Shown in pieces: positions 1-8,850 of a DNA stretch of 64,000 nucleotides (within the stretch, counting starts at the first letter, position 1; each line of letters starts with the position of its first letter). The position numbers and the translations under genes are program-made. The notes below the pieces were generated by a model, which had not been told where the DNA came from, ran no database searches, and was given only the letters and a program-made list of their open reading frames with translations. Origin of the DNA: Burkholderiaceae bacterium (GTDB lineage Bacteria > Pseudomonadota > Gammaproteobacteria > Burkholderiales > Burkholderiaceae_C); NCBI GenBank assembly GCA_024235995.1, contig JACKLI010000001.1:2356001-2420000 (forward strand), written 5' to 3'.

Positions 1-483
1 ACAAACGAAACAACCCATTTGGCGATCCTCCATCGCAACGAACTGCTCTACCTCGAAAAGATCGAGAGCAGCCAGCCGGTGCGCGTGGCGGCGCGCATAG
101 GAGGAAGGGCGCCGCTGCATTGCACGGCAAACGGAAAGGTCCTGCTCGCCTTTCAGCCTAATGAAGTGATCGAAGAAGCGCTGCGCGCGCCCCGAGCCCG
201 ATACACGGAAAATACGATCGTCGACCCGGCCGTGCTTCGCAGTCAGCTTGCCGAGATCCGACAAGCCGGCTACTGCATCGAACGGGAAGAATTCATTGCC
301 GACATCCGGGGCATCGCGGCGCCGGTCTTCGACTTCAACGGCACGGTTATTGCGGCAATTGCCGTCGTCGGACCGTCCGCACGGATTACAGAAGGGCAGA
401 TCGAAGCGCTTGTGCCACTCACCTTGCGAACAGCAGAATCGATTTCCCGTAGCCTTGGCCATAAACCGTATAAAGACGCTTGA
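1..483 (+). CDS. IclR-family transcriptional regulator, C-terminal part (5' end outside window)
   Basis: The frame is open from the first base of the window, so the gene starts upstream and only about 160 C-terminal residues are seen. They match the effector-binding domain of IclR regulators: a strand pair like HLAILHRNELLYLEK, then the region with GGRAPLHCTANGKVLLAF, then a hydrophobic C-terminal half (GIAAPVFDFNGTVIAAIAVVG). The helix-turn-helix is not in view. It converges on the minus-strand TRAP receptor gene, so it could regulate that uptake system or a gene to the left; the sequence does not decide. The family call is firm and the effector is unknown. Confidence 0.85.
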   Translation, partial: TNETTHLAILHRNELLYLEKIESSQPVRVAARIGGRAPLHCTANGKVLLAFQPNEVIEEALRAPRARYTENTIVDPAVLRSQLAEIRQAGYCIEREEFIADIRGIAAPVFDFNGTVIAAIAVVGPSARITEGQIEALVPLTLRTAESISRSLGHKPYKDA

Positions 484-628
484 AAGCGGATCTCGGACAG
501 GACCTGCGTCACCGGCAGAGTCAGACCACGCGATTGATGGCGGCGACTTGCATCAGTCCCGTTTCGCTGGAGATGCCGGGGATTGCGCCGGCAGCCGCGC
601 GTGAGTGTCGTGACTACCGGCATTCTGT

Positions 629-1663
629 TTATTTCATTAAGGCTTTAGCTTCTTCGAGCAGTTTTTTCCCGTCATAGCCTTTAGCAGTCACGTCCTTCAC
701 CCATTCGGCCACGACACCTTCAGAAGCCGCTTGCCAGCGTTGAACTTCCGCAGCCGGCACTGTGTAGAAGATATTCTTGCGATCCGCGGCGATCTTGCGT
801 CCGGGCAGCCCGGACTCGGCGAACACCCTTCCTACCCAAGCCGACGCCTCGGGCCCGCTGTTTGCGTCGATAACCTTTTTCAAGTCGGGCGGCAGGCTGT
901 TATACTTGGCCGGGTTCATTGCAAAGATGAATACCGAGTTTGAGATCTGGCCCGACGATGGATCCAGTTCGGTGTGGAACTGTGCGATTTCCTCCAACTT
1001 CAACGCGGGCGAAACTTCCCATGGGATCAACGCGCCATCAATCACTCCTTTGGCCAGTGATTCGGGGGTCTGCGGCAGCGGCATTGGCACTGGTGTCGCC
1101 CCGAGCGCTGTGAGCATCTTGGTCGACTGGCGTGTCGCCGCACGCACCTTGGCGCCCCTGAAGTCTTCGAGTGATTTGATTTGTTTCCTGGCTGTATGCA
1201 GCAAATTGCCGTCGTGCAGATGGAACAGGATCGGCTTCACGCCCTTGAATTCCTGCATCGCATTCTTCGTTGCGTAATGCCACAATGCCCGGCTGCCTTT
1301 TTCGGTTGACGTCACGATGAACGGCAACTCGAATGCTTCGGATACCGTGAAGCGCCCCGCCTGGTAGCCCGGCACCGTCCAGATGATGTCGGCTACGCCA
1401 TCCTTGGCCTGGTCAAATAACTGTGCAGGTGTGCCACCGAGCTGCATCGCTGGGTAAATCTGACACTTCATCCTGTTGTTCGATTCCTTGGCGATCTTGT
1501 CGCACCATGGAACGATGAACTTCGCATGCGCAGTGGAGCTGGGCGGCAGGAAGTGATGCACTTTCAACGTCACCACGTCTTGAGCAATGGCCGTACCTGC
1601 CGTGAGGGCAAGCAACGAGATCTGCAGCACCGCTTTAAATATGGAAGCCAGGGTCAGATTCAT
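629..1663 (-). CDS. dctP: TRAP transporter solute-binding protein (DctP family)
   Basis: Encodes about 344 residues. An N-terminal hydrophobic signal peptide ends near AIAQ, followed by the DctP fold with typical stretches (HHFLPPSSTAHAKF; LGGTPAQLFDQAKDGVADI; MNPAKYNSLPPDLKKVID). The product would be a periplasmic receptor that passes a carboxylated solute to a DctQM permease. I prefer the second of two closely spaced ATGs because GGAG lies 6 nt upstream of it; the first ATG (1669) directly abuts that motif. The gene lies just downstream of the truncated dctM, so this transporter is probably dead here although the receptor is intact. It is clearly related to the second DctP at 8851-9897. Substrate unknown. 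Confidence 0.9.
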   Translation of the reverse strand: MNLTLASIFKAVLQISLLALTAGTAIAQDVVTLKVHHFLPPSSTAHAKFIVPWCDKIAKESNNRMKCQIYPAMQLGGTPAQLFDQAKDGVADIIWTVPGYQAGRFTVSEAFELPFIVTSTEKGSRALWHYATKNAMQEFKGVKPILFHLHDGNLLHTARKQIKSLEDFRGAKVRAATRQSTKMLTALGATPVPMPLPQTPESLAKGVIDGALIPWEVSPALKLEEIAQFHTELDPSSGQISNSVFIFAMNPAKYNSLPPDLKKVIDANSGPEASAWVGRVFAESGLPGRKIAADRKNIFYTVPAAEVQRWQAASEGVVAEWVKDVTAKGYDGKKLLEEAKALMK

Positions 1664-1716
1664 ATTCATCTCCAGAAGTTTGGTTTTTAGTTATAAGATC
1701 GAAGAAGCGCCTCCGG

Positions 1717-2376
1717 TTAGTTACCGAAAGTGCGCACAAGGTACAGCGTAATAATCGGAAAGAACACCAAAAGCAGGATGCGCAGAAGGTCGGAGACTAG
1801 GAATGGCATCACGCCCTTGAAAGTCTCCTTCAGTGGCACATCCTTGGCCAGGCTGTTAATGATGTAAATATTCATCCCGACCGGCGGATGCACCAGCCCG
1901 ATCTCGACCACCATCAATGCAAGGATACCGAACCAGATCGACTTGTCGCCCTGCGACATACCCCAGAAGTCAAGGCCCATAACAACTGGGTAGAAGATTG
2001 GGATGGTCAGCAGGATCATTGCCAGCGAGTCCATCACGCAGCCGAGAAAAATATAGATCAGCAGGATGGCAAACATCACCGACAGGGGCGGCAGACCACT
2101 TTCCTTGACCCAATTGGCGAGTTCGGCCGGCATCTGCGTGACGACCAGACCGGAGTTGAGCATGTCGGCGCCCAGCAGCACCAGGAGAATAAGCGCTGTG
2201 ACTTCGGCGGTGCCGAGCAGGCTTTTGACCAGGCCTTCCATGCGCATGCCGCCTGTGATGACTGCCAGTATCCCGCAACATGCAGCGCCGATCGACGCTG
2301 CTTCAGTAGGATTGGCCCATCCACCGTAAATGCCGATGATCACGACGAGGAACACGAGTACGATCGGTATAACGCC
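1717..2376 (-). pseudogene. dctM: TRAP transporter large permease DctM, 3' half only
   Basis: About 219 C-terminal residues of a DctM permease (normally about 430 residues) with several membrane segments and motifs such as GIYGGWANPTEAASIG and VEIGLVHPPVGMNIYIIN. The 5' half and any dctQ are missing: at base 2376/2377 the sequence switches without a gap to an internal position of the IS1071 transposase. The switch is in frame, so one continuous 510-codon frame (3249 to 1717) starts as TnpA and ends as DctM. It most likely arose by an IS1071-adjacent deletion. With only half its helices the protein should not transport. Confidence 0.88.
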
Positions 2377-3249
2377 GAACAGGCAATACCGAAGAAAGCA
2401 TGCGACCTCCACGGTGCGCGCTGGCTCTTTGATCTTGGCTCCGGCTGAGGGCGGCCTGGAGACAAGTCGGCGCGCGTAGCGGCGCAAGATGAGATCGGGG
2501 ATGTCTGCCAGGTGCTTATGAACGTCCAGCGTGTAAAGCAGGTCGATGCGCTCCAGTACCTCGCTGATTTGGCGGGTTGAGTGTTTCGCCGGTGCAGCCC
2601 ATAGCCAACTCTGCTGGGTTTGTCCATCTGGGCGCAGCTCTGAAACTGAGGCTCGCCAGCGATCAAGTGTTGCTGGATCAACGCTGGCGGCGATGGCGGT
2701 GCCTGTTTCAACTTCAAGCTGGGCAAGTGCCGCCGCAATCAGTGTCCGAATTGCCCGCTCGTGCACGATCACCAGCTTGTTCTTGTACAGCCATTGACGC
2801 GCCCGCACGAGTAGCTGATCGCGGTCGGCGCAGCGCGCCACTTCGTCGCGCAGTTCACGTACCAGTGAGCGGCGCTGGTGCTCGCTCATCCACTGGAATC
2901 CAAGGACCGTGCAGGCTACTTGTTGGTGATCGAATAGCGTGCGCCCGCGTTCATACATGGCTCTCAGCGAGGCGACTTCTGGTGCTGCAATGCCAAGCTC
3001 GTTGCCAAGGTGGCGCCACAAGGCTACTGGAATTACCCGAAAGGCACCGAGCAAACGCCCACTCATGCGCAGGAAACCAATATGGAGCGCCAGACCAAGC
3101 TTGTGGGAATCACCTCGGCGTGCATTGATTGCGTCGCGCTCGGCACCATCGAAGGTGAAAAATGCCTTCATCTCGAAGTCGCTGATATCGCGGGGGAGCC
3201 CACGCATCCCCAAAAACGTTGTGTGCCAACCCTGCATCGTGAACCTCAA
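2377..3249 (-). pseudogene. tnpA: IS1071 transposase TnpA, first 291 codons
   Basis: Starts MRFTMQGWHTTFLGMRGLPR, as in the full-length copies, and follows them through RYCLF. It then continues in frame into dctM instead of TTTDQL. The C-terminal catalytic DDE domain is absent, so the fragment cannot catalyse transposition. The N-terminal part of Tn3-family transposases binds the terminal repeats, so a stable fragment could in principle still bind IS1071 ends (inference). Confidence 0.93.
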
Positions 3250-3382
3250 AAGTGGGAGGCCACCATACCCGTTTACAAAGCGAACAGGAAAGTCAATGAA
3301 ATCAACGGTCTACCCAGACCACCCCCGCGCCAGTGCTAGCTTTGCGTACCGTCACTTATTGCACTGAAAACGAGGAGACCCC
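2377..3382 (-). mobile_element. IS1071, partial copy A (IRR end and 5' part of tnpA)
   Basis: These 1,006 bases match the right-hand third of the complete IS1071 copies (equivalent to 16248-17253). The outer end is the IS1071 terminal repeat, ending in gaggagacccc at 3382. The inner end is a deletion point inside tnpA. The outer flank (tttct) cannot be paired with a target duplication because the other end is missing. Its orientation is the same as copies B and C. Confidence 0.95.
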
Positions 3383-3572
3383 TTTCTGCGCGCCATGAAA
3401 TCAACCTGAAAACGATAGTGAGGTGGAAGAAACGGACCCCGATCACAGGTCGGCCTATAGGGTCGCATGACTGCTTAGGGTCGATAGCGCCAGCTCAGCA
3501 CACGCCAAAGCAGTCACTTGGAGTTGACCCGAATCCGTGGACACATCATTCTTTGTGTTCAAGGAGTCGCAA

Positions 3573-3896
3573 ATGTCCAAAGTACGACCGCCGTACCCGG
3601 CGGAATTCCGCCAGCAGATGGTCGAGCTGGTTCGAGCCGGCCGCGCACCCGCGCAGCTCTCGCGCGAGTTCGGCGTCACCGCCCAATCCATCACCAACTG
3701 GGTCGGCCAGGCTGCCATTGACGAGGGCAAGCCTTTGCCCGGCAAGGAAGGCCTGACCACTGCCGAGCGGGAAGAGCTGGTGCGCTTGCGCCGGCAGTTG
3801 CGCCAGGTCCAGACGGAGCGCGACATCTTGGCAAAGGCTACGGCCTGGTTTGCGGGTCGCAGCGATGCGACTTCAACGAAGTCTTCGGACTCGTGA
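3573..3896 (+). CDS. IS3-family transposase OrfA (helix-turn-helix protein)
   Basis: 107 residues starting MSKVRPPYPAEFRQQMVELV, with GGAG (aaggagtcgcaa) before the ATG. The N-terminal half is the helix-turn-helix of IS3 OrfA (REFGVTAQSITNWV). The C-terminal half is a leucine-rich coiled coil (EELVRLRRQLRQVQTERDIL). The stop overlaps the start of OrfB by 4 nt; in this family OrfAB is usually made by a -1 frameshift near the end of OrfA. I see no classic A6G slip site here. Confidence 0.92.
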   Translation: MSKVRPPYPAEFRQQMVELVRAGRAPAQLSREFGVTAQSITNWVGQAAIDEGKPLPGKEGLTTAEREELVRLRRQLRQVQTERDILAKATAWFAGRSDATSTKSSDS

Positions 3897-4795
3897 TGGC
3901 AAACCAGGCCGACCTCCCTGTTCGCACCATGTGCCGCGTGCTCGGCGTCTCCGCCAGCGGTTTCTATGCCTGGCGTGAGCGAGCTCCTTCACAACGCAGC
4001 ATTGCCAATGCCGTGATGACCGAGCGTATCCGCCAGATTCACAAGGAATCCTACGAGTCCTACGGCATGCCCAGGGTGCGCTTCGAGCTCATCGAACAAG
4101 GCGTGTGCATCAGCCGCCAACGTGTGGCGCGTCTCATGCGAGCGGCCGGCATTCAAGGCATCAGCAAGCGACGAGGGTTCACCGTGACCACCCATCGCGA
4201 CAAGCGCCAGACGCCGGCCCGTGACCTGGTCAACCGGCGTTTCCATGCCAGTGGCCCGAACCAGCTGTGGGTAGCGGACATGACCTACGTGCCTACCTGG
4301 ATGGGGTTCCTCTACCTGGCCGTGGTCATCGACGTCTGGAGTCGCCGCGTCGTGGGTTGGGCCATGGGCGAGCGCATGACTGCAGACCTCGTGCTCGCAG
4401 CGTTGAACATGGCGCTGGAGCAGCGCAAAGCCAAGGGCGTCATTCACCACTCGGACCAAGGAAGCCAGTACACCAGCCTGGCCTTTGGTGAACGGTGCAG
4501 ACAGATGAGCGTGCGCCCTTCGATGGGAACGGTAGGGGATGCCTACGACAACGCCATGGCTGAGAGCTTCTTCGCCAGCCTGGAGGGCGAGCTCATCGAG
4601 CGCAACAGCTTCCAGAGCAAGGCGCAGGCCCGCATGGCGGTCTTCACCTGGATTGAAGGCTGGTACAACCCCCGGCGCCGTCACAGCGGCCTGGGCTACC
4701 TCTCACCCCTGAACTTTGAAAGGAACAACGAAGCCCTGTTTGATGTTGTCGAAGATGCCGTCGTGCATATCGAGACAACACCCGAAACGGTTTGA
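3893..4795 (+). CDS. IS3-family transposase OrfB (DDE integrase domain)
   Basis: About 300 residues. After an N-terminal HTH_21-like region (RTMCRVLGVSASGFYAWRER) comes the rve/DDE core: LWVADMTYVPTWMGFLYLAVVID (first Asp), HHSDQGSQYTS (second Asp) and GDAYDNAMAESFFASLEGEL (Glu), then WYNPRRRHSGLGYLSP. All three acidic residues are present, so the enzyme looks functional. The frame is open upstream of the GTG/ATG, as expected for a product made by frameshifting from OrfA. Confidence 0.93.
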   Translation: MMANQADLPVRTMCRVLGVSASGFYAWRERAPSQRSIANAVMTERIRQIHKESYESYGMPRVRFELIEQGVCISRQRVARLMRAAGIQGISKRRGFTVTTHRDKRQTPARDLVNRRFHASGPNQLWVADMTYVPTWMGFLYLAVVIDVWSRRVVGWAMGERMTADLVLAALNMALEQRKAKGVIHHSDQGSQYTSLAFGERCRQMSVRPSMGTVGDAYDNAMAESFFASLEGELIERNSFQSKAQARMAVFTWIEGWYNPRRRHSGLGYLSPLNFERNNEALFDVVEDAVVHIETTPETV

Positions 4796-4840
4796 GAATC
4801 AAACCAATACCCGTCCACGAAAGTGGGTCAACTCCACACT

Positions 4841-5225
4841 TGGTGATCGTGAGATTCCACTGGCAGCTTTAAGGTGTAGAGCTGACCTTCTCGAAAGTCC
4901 TAGTGCAATGACTGCTTTCGGTAGCAGCGGTCATTGGTACTTCAGAGGTGAACGACGGCAGCCAGCCTCAAGCGGGTGCTCACCGGTGACCGGCAAGTTT
5001 ACTGCGGGTGTTGTCGGCGAAGAGCTCACCGCGACCTCACAGTATGTGGCCAGCAGCTGTTATTCGAGAGGCAACGATCCTCGAGGACCCGGCGGCCGGC
5101 TTCAGGTGCACAGCCGACGTCGGTTCAACTCCATCCCTATGCTTAGGGCAATTCCCGTTCGCTCACGAAACTACTTGAGTTCTACGCTGCGGGATGTCAA
5201 CGCGTGGCTATTGGGAGAATGAACT
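4841..5225. other. Gene-free stretch with an imperfect hairpin
   Basis: Nothing convincing is coded here. An imperfect inverted repeat (caatgactgct / agcggtcattg, one mismatch in 11) lies at 4906-4936 and might be a REP-like or terminator-like structure. The stretch separates the IS3 element from the 3' end of the catabolic cluster. Confidence 0.5.
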
Positions 5226-6167
5226 TCAAGTGCTGCTATCGGTCAGTGACTGTTTCACTGCCGCAAGGATGCGATCAAACGCCTGGGATGCGCTCGGCGC
5301 ATAGTTGATCATCGACAGGAATCCATGCAACAGGCCATCGCAACGGACGATGTCCGCGTACACCCCGGACTCAAGCAGACGCCGTCCGTAAGCCTCACCC
5401 TCGTCGCGCAGCGGATCACAGCCAGCAGACAAAATCAATGCTGCAGGCGAGCCCGCCAGATCAGGTGTGGCCAGTGGTGACGCCAACGGGTCATCGCGCT
5501 TGGCGGGATCTGGCAAGTACTGATCCCAAAACCACATCATGTCGCGACGCGTCAGCAGGTGGTCCTCGGCAAACGATTCATAGCTTTCGGTACTGAAGTC
5601 ATGCGCCGTCACTGGGTAGGCCAAGATCTGAAGATCGACGGGCCGGGCAGCAACGGTCCCGTTGTGTAGTCGCGCTGCCACGGTGGCCAGGTTGCCGCCC
5701 GCGCTGTCTCCCATGACGATGAGGCGCTCGAAGCTTGAACCGAGCCTTGCATCTGCGTGCTCGGCACTCCACTTCAAAGCCGATATGGCATCTTCCAGGG
5801 GAAGCGGAAAGGGATGCTCAGGAGCCAACCGATAGTCCACAGACAGTACAGCACAGCCGGTGCGCACCGCCAACGTGGCCGTCAAAGGGTGGTAGGCCGC
5901 GACGGAGCCGATGACCCATCCGCCCCCGTGGAAGTAGACGATCAATCCGCGCGGCTGTTTCTGTGGCACGTACAGACGCACCGGAAGCGCGTGTCCATCG
6001 GAAGAGGTGATGCTGAAATCTTCTACCCGAGCCACATCAGGCGCTGCACCAAACAGCAGGTCCATCAGCATGGGACCTTCGCGAGCTTGTGCAGGCGTGC
6101 TTTGCCAGAAAGGCGTGCGCTTGGCGTCCTTGACCTTTTGCAGCAAGGCGGTGATTTCTGCGTCCAT
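5226..6167 (-). CDS. Alpha/beta hydrolase of the hormone-sensitive-lipase (family IV) type; probable ester or lactone hydrolase
   Basis: 313 residues. The oxyanion motif HGGGW is at 80-84, the nucleophile motif GDSAGG at 153-158 (Ser155), the acid is probably Asp251 in GCDPLRDEG, and the base is His281 in HGF. This is the HSL family of cytoplasmic carboxylesterases. Start chosen at the ATG preceded by AAGGA; upstream codons in the same frame overlap the SDR gene and lack a ribosome site. It is the last gene of the minus-strand cluster, 22 bp after the SDR. Family members, such as caprolactone hydrolases of cyclohexanol pathways, open the ester made by a Baeyer-Villiger enzyme; that role is inferred here from the BVMO in the same run. 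Substrate unknown. Confidence 0.9.
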   Translation of the reverse strand: MDAEITALLQKVKDAKRTPFWQSTPAQAREGPMLMDLLFGAAPDVARVEDFSITSSDGHALPVRLYVPQKQPRGLIVYFHGGGWVIGSVAAYHPLTATLAVRTGCAVLSVDYRLAPEHPFPLPLEDAISALKWSAEHADARLGSSFERLIVMGDSAGGNLATVAARLHNGTVAARPVDLQILAYPVTAHDFSTESYESFAEDHLLTRRDMMWFWDQYLPDPAKRDDPLASPLATPDLAGSPAALILSAGCDPLRDEGEAYGRRLLESGVYADIVRCDGLLHGFLSMINYAPSASQAFDRILAAVKQSLTDSST

Positions 6168-6189
6168 GTACTTTGTCCTTCTATGAAAT

Positions 6190-6999
6190 TTAATGGGACT
6201 CGCGTTTGTCGGCGACACGCCCCAGTCGCGCTGGAGGCGCGCCAAAGGCCTGCCAGCCTCCGTCCACAGGTAGGGTCACACCCGTGATGTAACTGGCGCT
6301 CGGTGAGGCGAGGAAGGCGATGGCTTCGGCGATCTCCTCGGGTCGTGCGAAGCGCGCCATCGGCGTGCGGTCTTCAATGTCTGATGGGTTGAGCGCGCCG
6401 CGCGCAATCAGATCTCGCACAAGATCGGTCATCACGTAGCCCGGCGCCACCGCATTGACGCGGATGCCATCACGCGCCCATTCGCTGGCCATCGCCTCGG
6501 TCATGGCGACAATGCCGGCCTTTGCGGCCCCATAGGCGTTTCGGCCAGGGTGCCCAGCCAGGCCGGCAATGGAGCCCAAGTTCACGATGGCGCCAGATTG
6601 CTGCGCCACGAAATGGCGCGCTGCCTCACGGCTGGCCAGAAAAGTGCCGCGCAGGTGCACCGCGAGAATGCGGTCGAAGCCCTCCACGGTCTGCTCCAGG
6701 GTCATCACGGACTGCTCGCCGATCCCGGCGTTGTTGACCAGGACATCCAGTCGGCCAAAACGCTGAAGCACAGCGTCGAACAGGCCCACGACATCGGACT
6801 CATTCGTCACATCGCAGGCAACCCCAAGATGGCGCTGCCCGAGTTCGGCGGCGCGTGCGAACGCTGCGGCGGGACGCACATCAGCGATCACCACGTGCTC
6901 GAAGTCGCGCGCGAGCCTCTGCGCTGTGGCCAGTCCAATTCCGTCTCCCGCGCCCGTCACCACGGCCACTCGCGCCGTATCAGGTTGATCGGTGTTCAT
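6190..6999 (-). CDS. Short-chain dehydrogenase/reductase (SDR)
   Basis: 269 residues of a classical SDR. The cofactor motif TGAGDGIG is at 15-22, NNAG at 89-92, catalytic Ser143, and Tyr156-x3-Lys160 in YGAAK. Asp40 after the second strand suggests NAD rather than NADP (inference). Start chosen at the ATG with AAAGGAC upstream; an earlier in-frame ATG (7020) overlaps the end of the flavoprotein gene. The C-terminal tail (residues 250-269) is longer than usual. Probably oxidises a secondary alcohol to the ketone used by the monooxygenase, judged from context only. Confidence 0.9.
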   Translation of the reverse strand: MNTDQPDTARVAVVTGAGDGIGLATAQRLARDFEHVVIADVRPAAAFARAAELGQRHLGVACDVTNESDVVGLFDAVLQRFGRLDVLVNNAGIGEQSVMTLEQTVEGFDRILAVHLRGTFLASREAARHFVAQQSGAIVNLGSIAGLAGHPGRNAYGAAKAGIVAMTEAMASEWARDGIRVNAVAPGYVMTDLVRDLIARGALNPSDIEDRTPMARFARPEEIAEAIAFLASPSASYITGVTLPVDGGWQAFGAPPARLGRVADKRESH

Positions 7000-7012
7000 T
7001 CTTTGTCCTTTC

Positions 7013-8764
7013 TCATTCATGGGCTGGAACCGCCCCGCGATACATCGTTGAAGCGGACGCCAGCGATTCCGAACGGGTTTGCGCTCGCGCCACCTGCGCG
7101 ATGTGCTGGCCGGTCATCCAGCCAAAAGTCATGGCCGGCCCGAGGGTGATGCCAGCAGCCGGGTAGTGGCCGCCCATGACGCTGACCCGGTCATTGCCCA
7201 CCGCGTAAAGCCCCGGGATCACCGCGCCATCATCTGTGCGCACCGCGCCCCATGGCGTGGTCTCCAGTCCTTCAAAGGTGCCCAGGTCGCCCACGTGCAA
7301 CTGCACCGCATAGAACGGCGCTTGCAAGATGGGCGCAACGCAAGGATTGGGGCGGTTTTCGGGATCAGCCAGGTAGCGGTTGAACGCCGAATGGCCACGA
7401 CCGAAACGGCTGTCCTGACCTTGCGCCGCATCTGCATTGAACTCGGCGACCGTGCGCTGCAGTGCGTCGGGATCGATGCCTGTCTTTTGCGCGAGTTGCA
7501 CCAGCGTGCTGCCTTCGATCAAGTAGCCGTTGCGCAGGTAAGTTCCGATGGGCACCGGCGCGGGCTTGACCACGCCCAGCCCGTACTTGCGCAGCGCGCG
7601 TCGATCGCAAAGCAGCCATATCGAGGTGTCCGGGGAGGAGGAGCCGTCTCGGATCATGGCAGCGCCCACGTCGTGGTAAGAGTCAGACTCGTTGCAGAAG
7701 CGGCGTCCGGCACGGTTGACCCCGATCACGCCAGGTTTGTACCGGTCGAGCAGGTGGGGGAACAGGCCATAGCTTCCGTTTGAGAATGGCACTCGCGACA
7801 CGGGCATCCAGGCCGCGGCGTGCGGCAGACCGGTCTGGCATGCGCCGCCCACCTGCTCTGCCAGGCGGATGCCATCGCCCGTGTTTTCCTCCGGTGTTGG
7901 CGACATGTGCTGGGCGCCCCGCCGCATGTGCGGATAGGCCTGCTTCATGCGCGCTGGATCGTGCGGGAACCCACCGCAGGCAAGGACCACACCACGTCTA
8001 GCGTTCACACGCACGACCGTGCCCTCCCGCTCGATGCCCGCTCCGACGACACTGCCCGCCTGCACAAGCAAGTGCTTGATGGGGGCGGACGTCCAGATAG
8101 GCACGCCCGCATCCAGCGCCGCTCGGGCCAGTCGTGCTGCAAGGGCATTGCCGCTGGTGGACTGGACGGCACGGCGGTAGCGAAGCAAGTCCCACAGGTG
8201 CGCGACCAGACGACGCACCACATAGGTGAATGAACGCAGCGAGCGGGTGGCGTTGAAGAAGTGCTTGAGGTCCGCGTTCGAGGAGTTGAACATCATGCCC
8301 ATGAAGGTGATTGTCTTGAGCGGCGGGCGCAATCGAGCCATGTCATCACCGAGTGCCCGGATGTCGAACGGCTGAGCCAGGATGGAACGCCCCACGACGG
8401 CGCCGCCCGGTTGATCCGGGTGGTAGTCCGGGTACTGCGTGGGCACAAAACGAACGCAGGTCTCACGCTCGAACCACTCCACCATGTGTGGCGCGTTCTT
8501 CAGGAATTGCTCGACCGACTCGGAATCGAGTGTTTCACCCGCTTCAGCGTTGAGGTAGCGCCTCGCCATGACACGGGCTTCTTCACCCTTCTGTGGGTCC
8601 CAGCGGTTGCCAGGAATCCAGAGAACCCCACCGCTGAGTGCGGTCGTGCCACCGAACAGATCCGCCTTTTCAACGACCAGCACATCCAACCCGGCCTTTG
8701 CCATGACAATCGCCGCCGACAAGCCCCCTGCGCCTGAGCCGGCGACCAGCACATCACATTCCAT
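7013..8764 (-). CDS. FAD-dependent dehydrogenase, 3-ketosteroid-Delta1-dehydrogenase / fumarate-reductase flavoprotein-like
   Basis: About 583 residues. The N-terminal FAD Rossmann motif GSGAGG (9-14) is followed by an acidic strand end (VVEKADLFGGTTALSGG), as in KstD and related FAD_binding_2 proteins. A C-terminal FAD contact is visible (GLYAVGNDRVSVMGGHYPAAGITLGPAMTFG split by YPAAG). Such enzymes desaturate a ring next to a keto group or reduce an enone. No signal peptide or heme motif, so cytoplasmic. Start at the ATG of MECDVLVAG; an AGGAG lies somewhat far upstream (about 15 nt), so the start is less certain than the family. It sits between a TRAP receptor and an SDR in the same strand run, so it likely acts on the same alicyclic substrate. 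A steroid substrate is possible but not shown. Confidence 0.85.
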   Translation of the reverse strand: MECDVLVAGSGAGGLSAAIVMAKAGLDVLVVEKADLFGGTTALSGGVLWIPGNRWDPQKGEEARVMARRYLNAEAGETLDSESVEQFLKNAPHMVEWFERETCVRFVPTQYPDYHPDQPGGAVVGRSILAQPFDIRALGDDMARLRPPLKTITFMGMMFNSSNADLKHFFNATRSLRSFTYVVRRLVAHLWDLLRYRRAVQSTSGNALAARLARAALDAGVPIWTSAPIKHLLVQAGSVVGAGIEREGTVVRVNARRGVVLACGGFPHDPARMKQAYPHMRRGAQHMSPTPEENTGDGIRLAEQVGGACQTGLPHAAAWMPVSRVPFSNGSYGLFPHLLDRYKPGVIGVNRAGRRFCNESDSYHDVGAAMIRDGSSSPDTSIWLLCDRRALRKYGLGVVKPAPVPIGTYLRNGYLIEGSTLVQLAQKTGIDPDALQRTVAEFNADAAQGQDSRFGRGHSAFNRYLADPENRPNPCVAPILQAPFYAVQLHVGDLGTFEGLETTPWGAVRTDDGAVIPGLYAVGNDRVSVMGGHYPAAGITLGPAMTFGWMTGQHIAQVARAQTRSESLASASTMYRGAVPAHE

Positions 8765-8850
8765 GTGTTCCAAAAAACTGCTCCTGAGATGGTGGGGCTC
8801 GGCGCGCCTGATCGGCACAGGGCGCCGGCCATGTGGCTATCTGCTGGTCG

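Larger units (their letters stand above)
3519..4836 (+). mobile_element. IS3-family insertion sequence, complete, with 4-bp target duplication
   Basis: Imperfect terminal inverted repeats begin TGGAGTTGACCC at both ends and enclose two overlapping transposase frames. The bases CACT occur directly outside both ends (3515-3518 and 4837-4840), a target duplication of a size normal for IS3. Length is about 1,318 bp. It sits between the outer end of IS1071 copy A and the catabolic cluster. Confidence 0.9.

Noticed and set aside
4716..5222. 168-codon frame after the IS3 element
   Set aside because: Begins inside orfB in another frame and shows no protein-like pattern.
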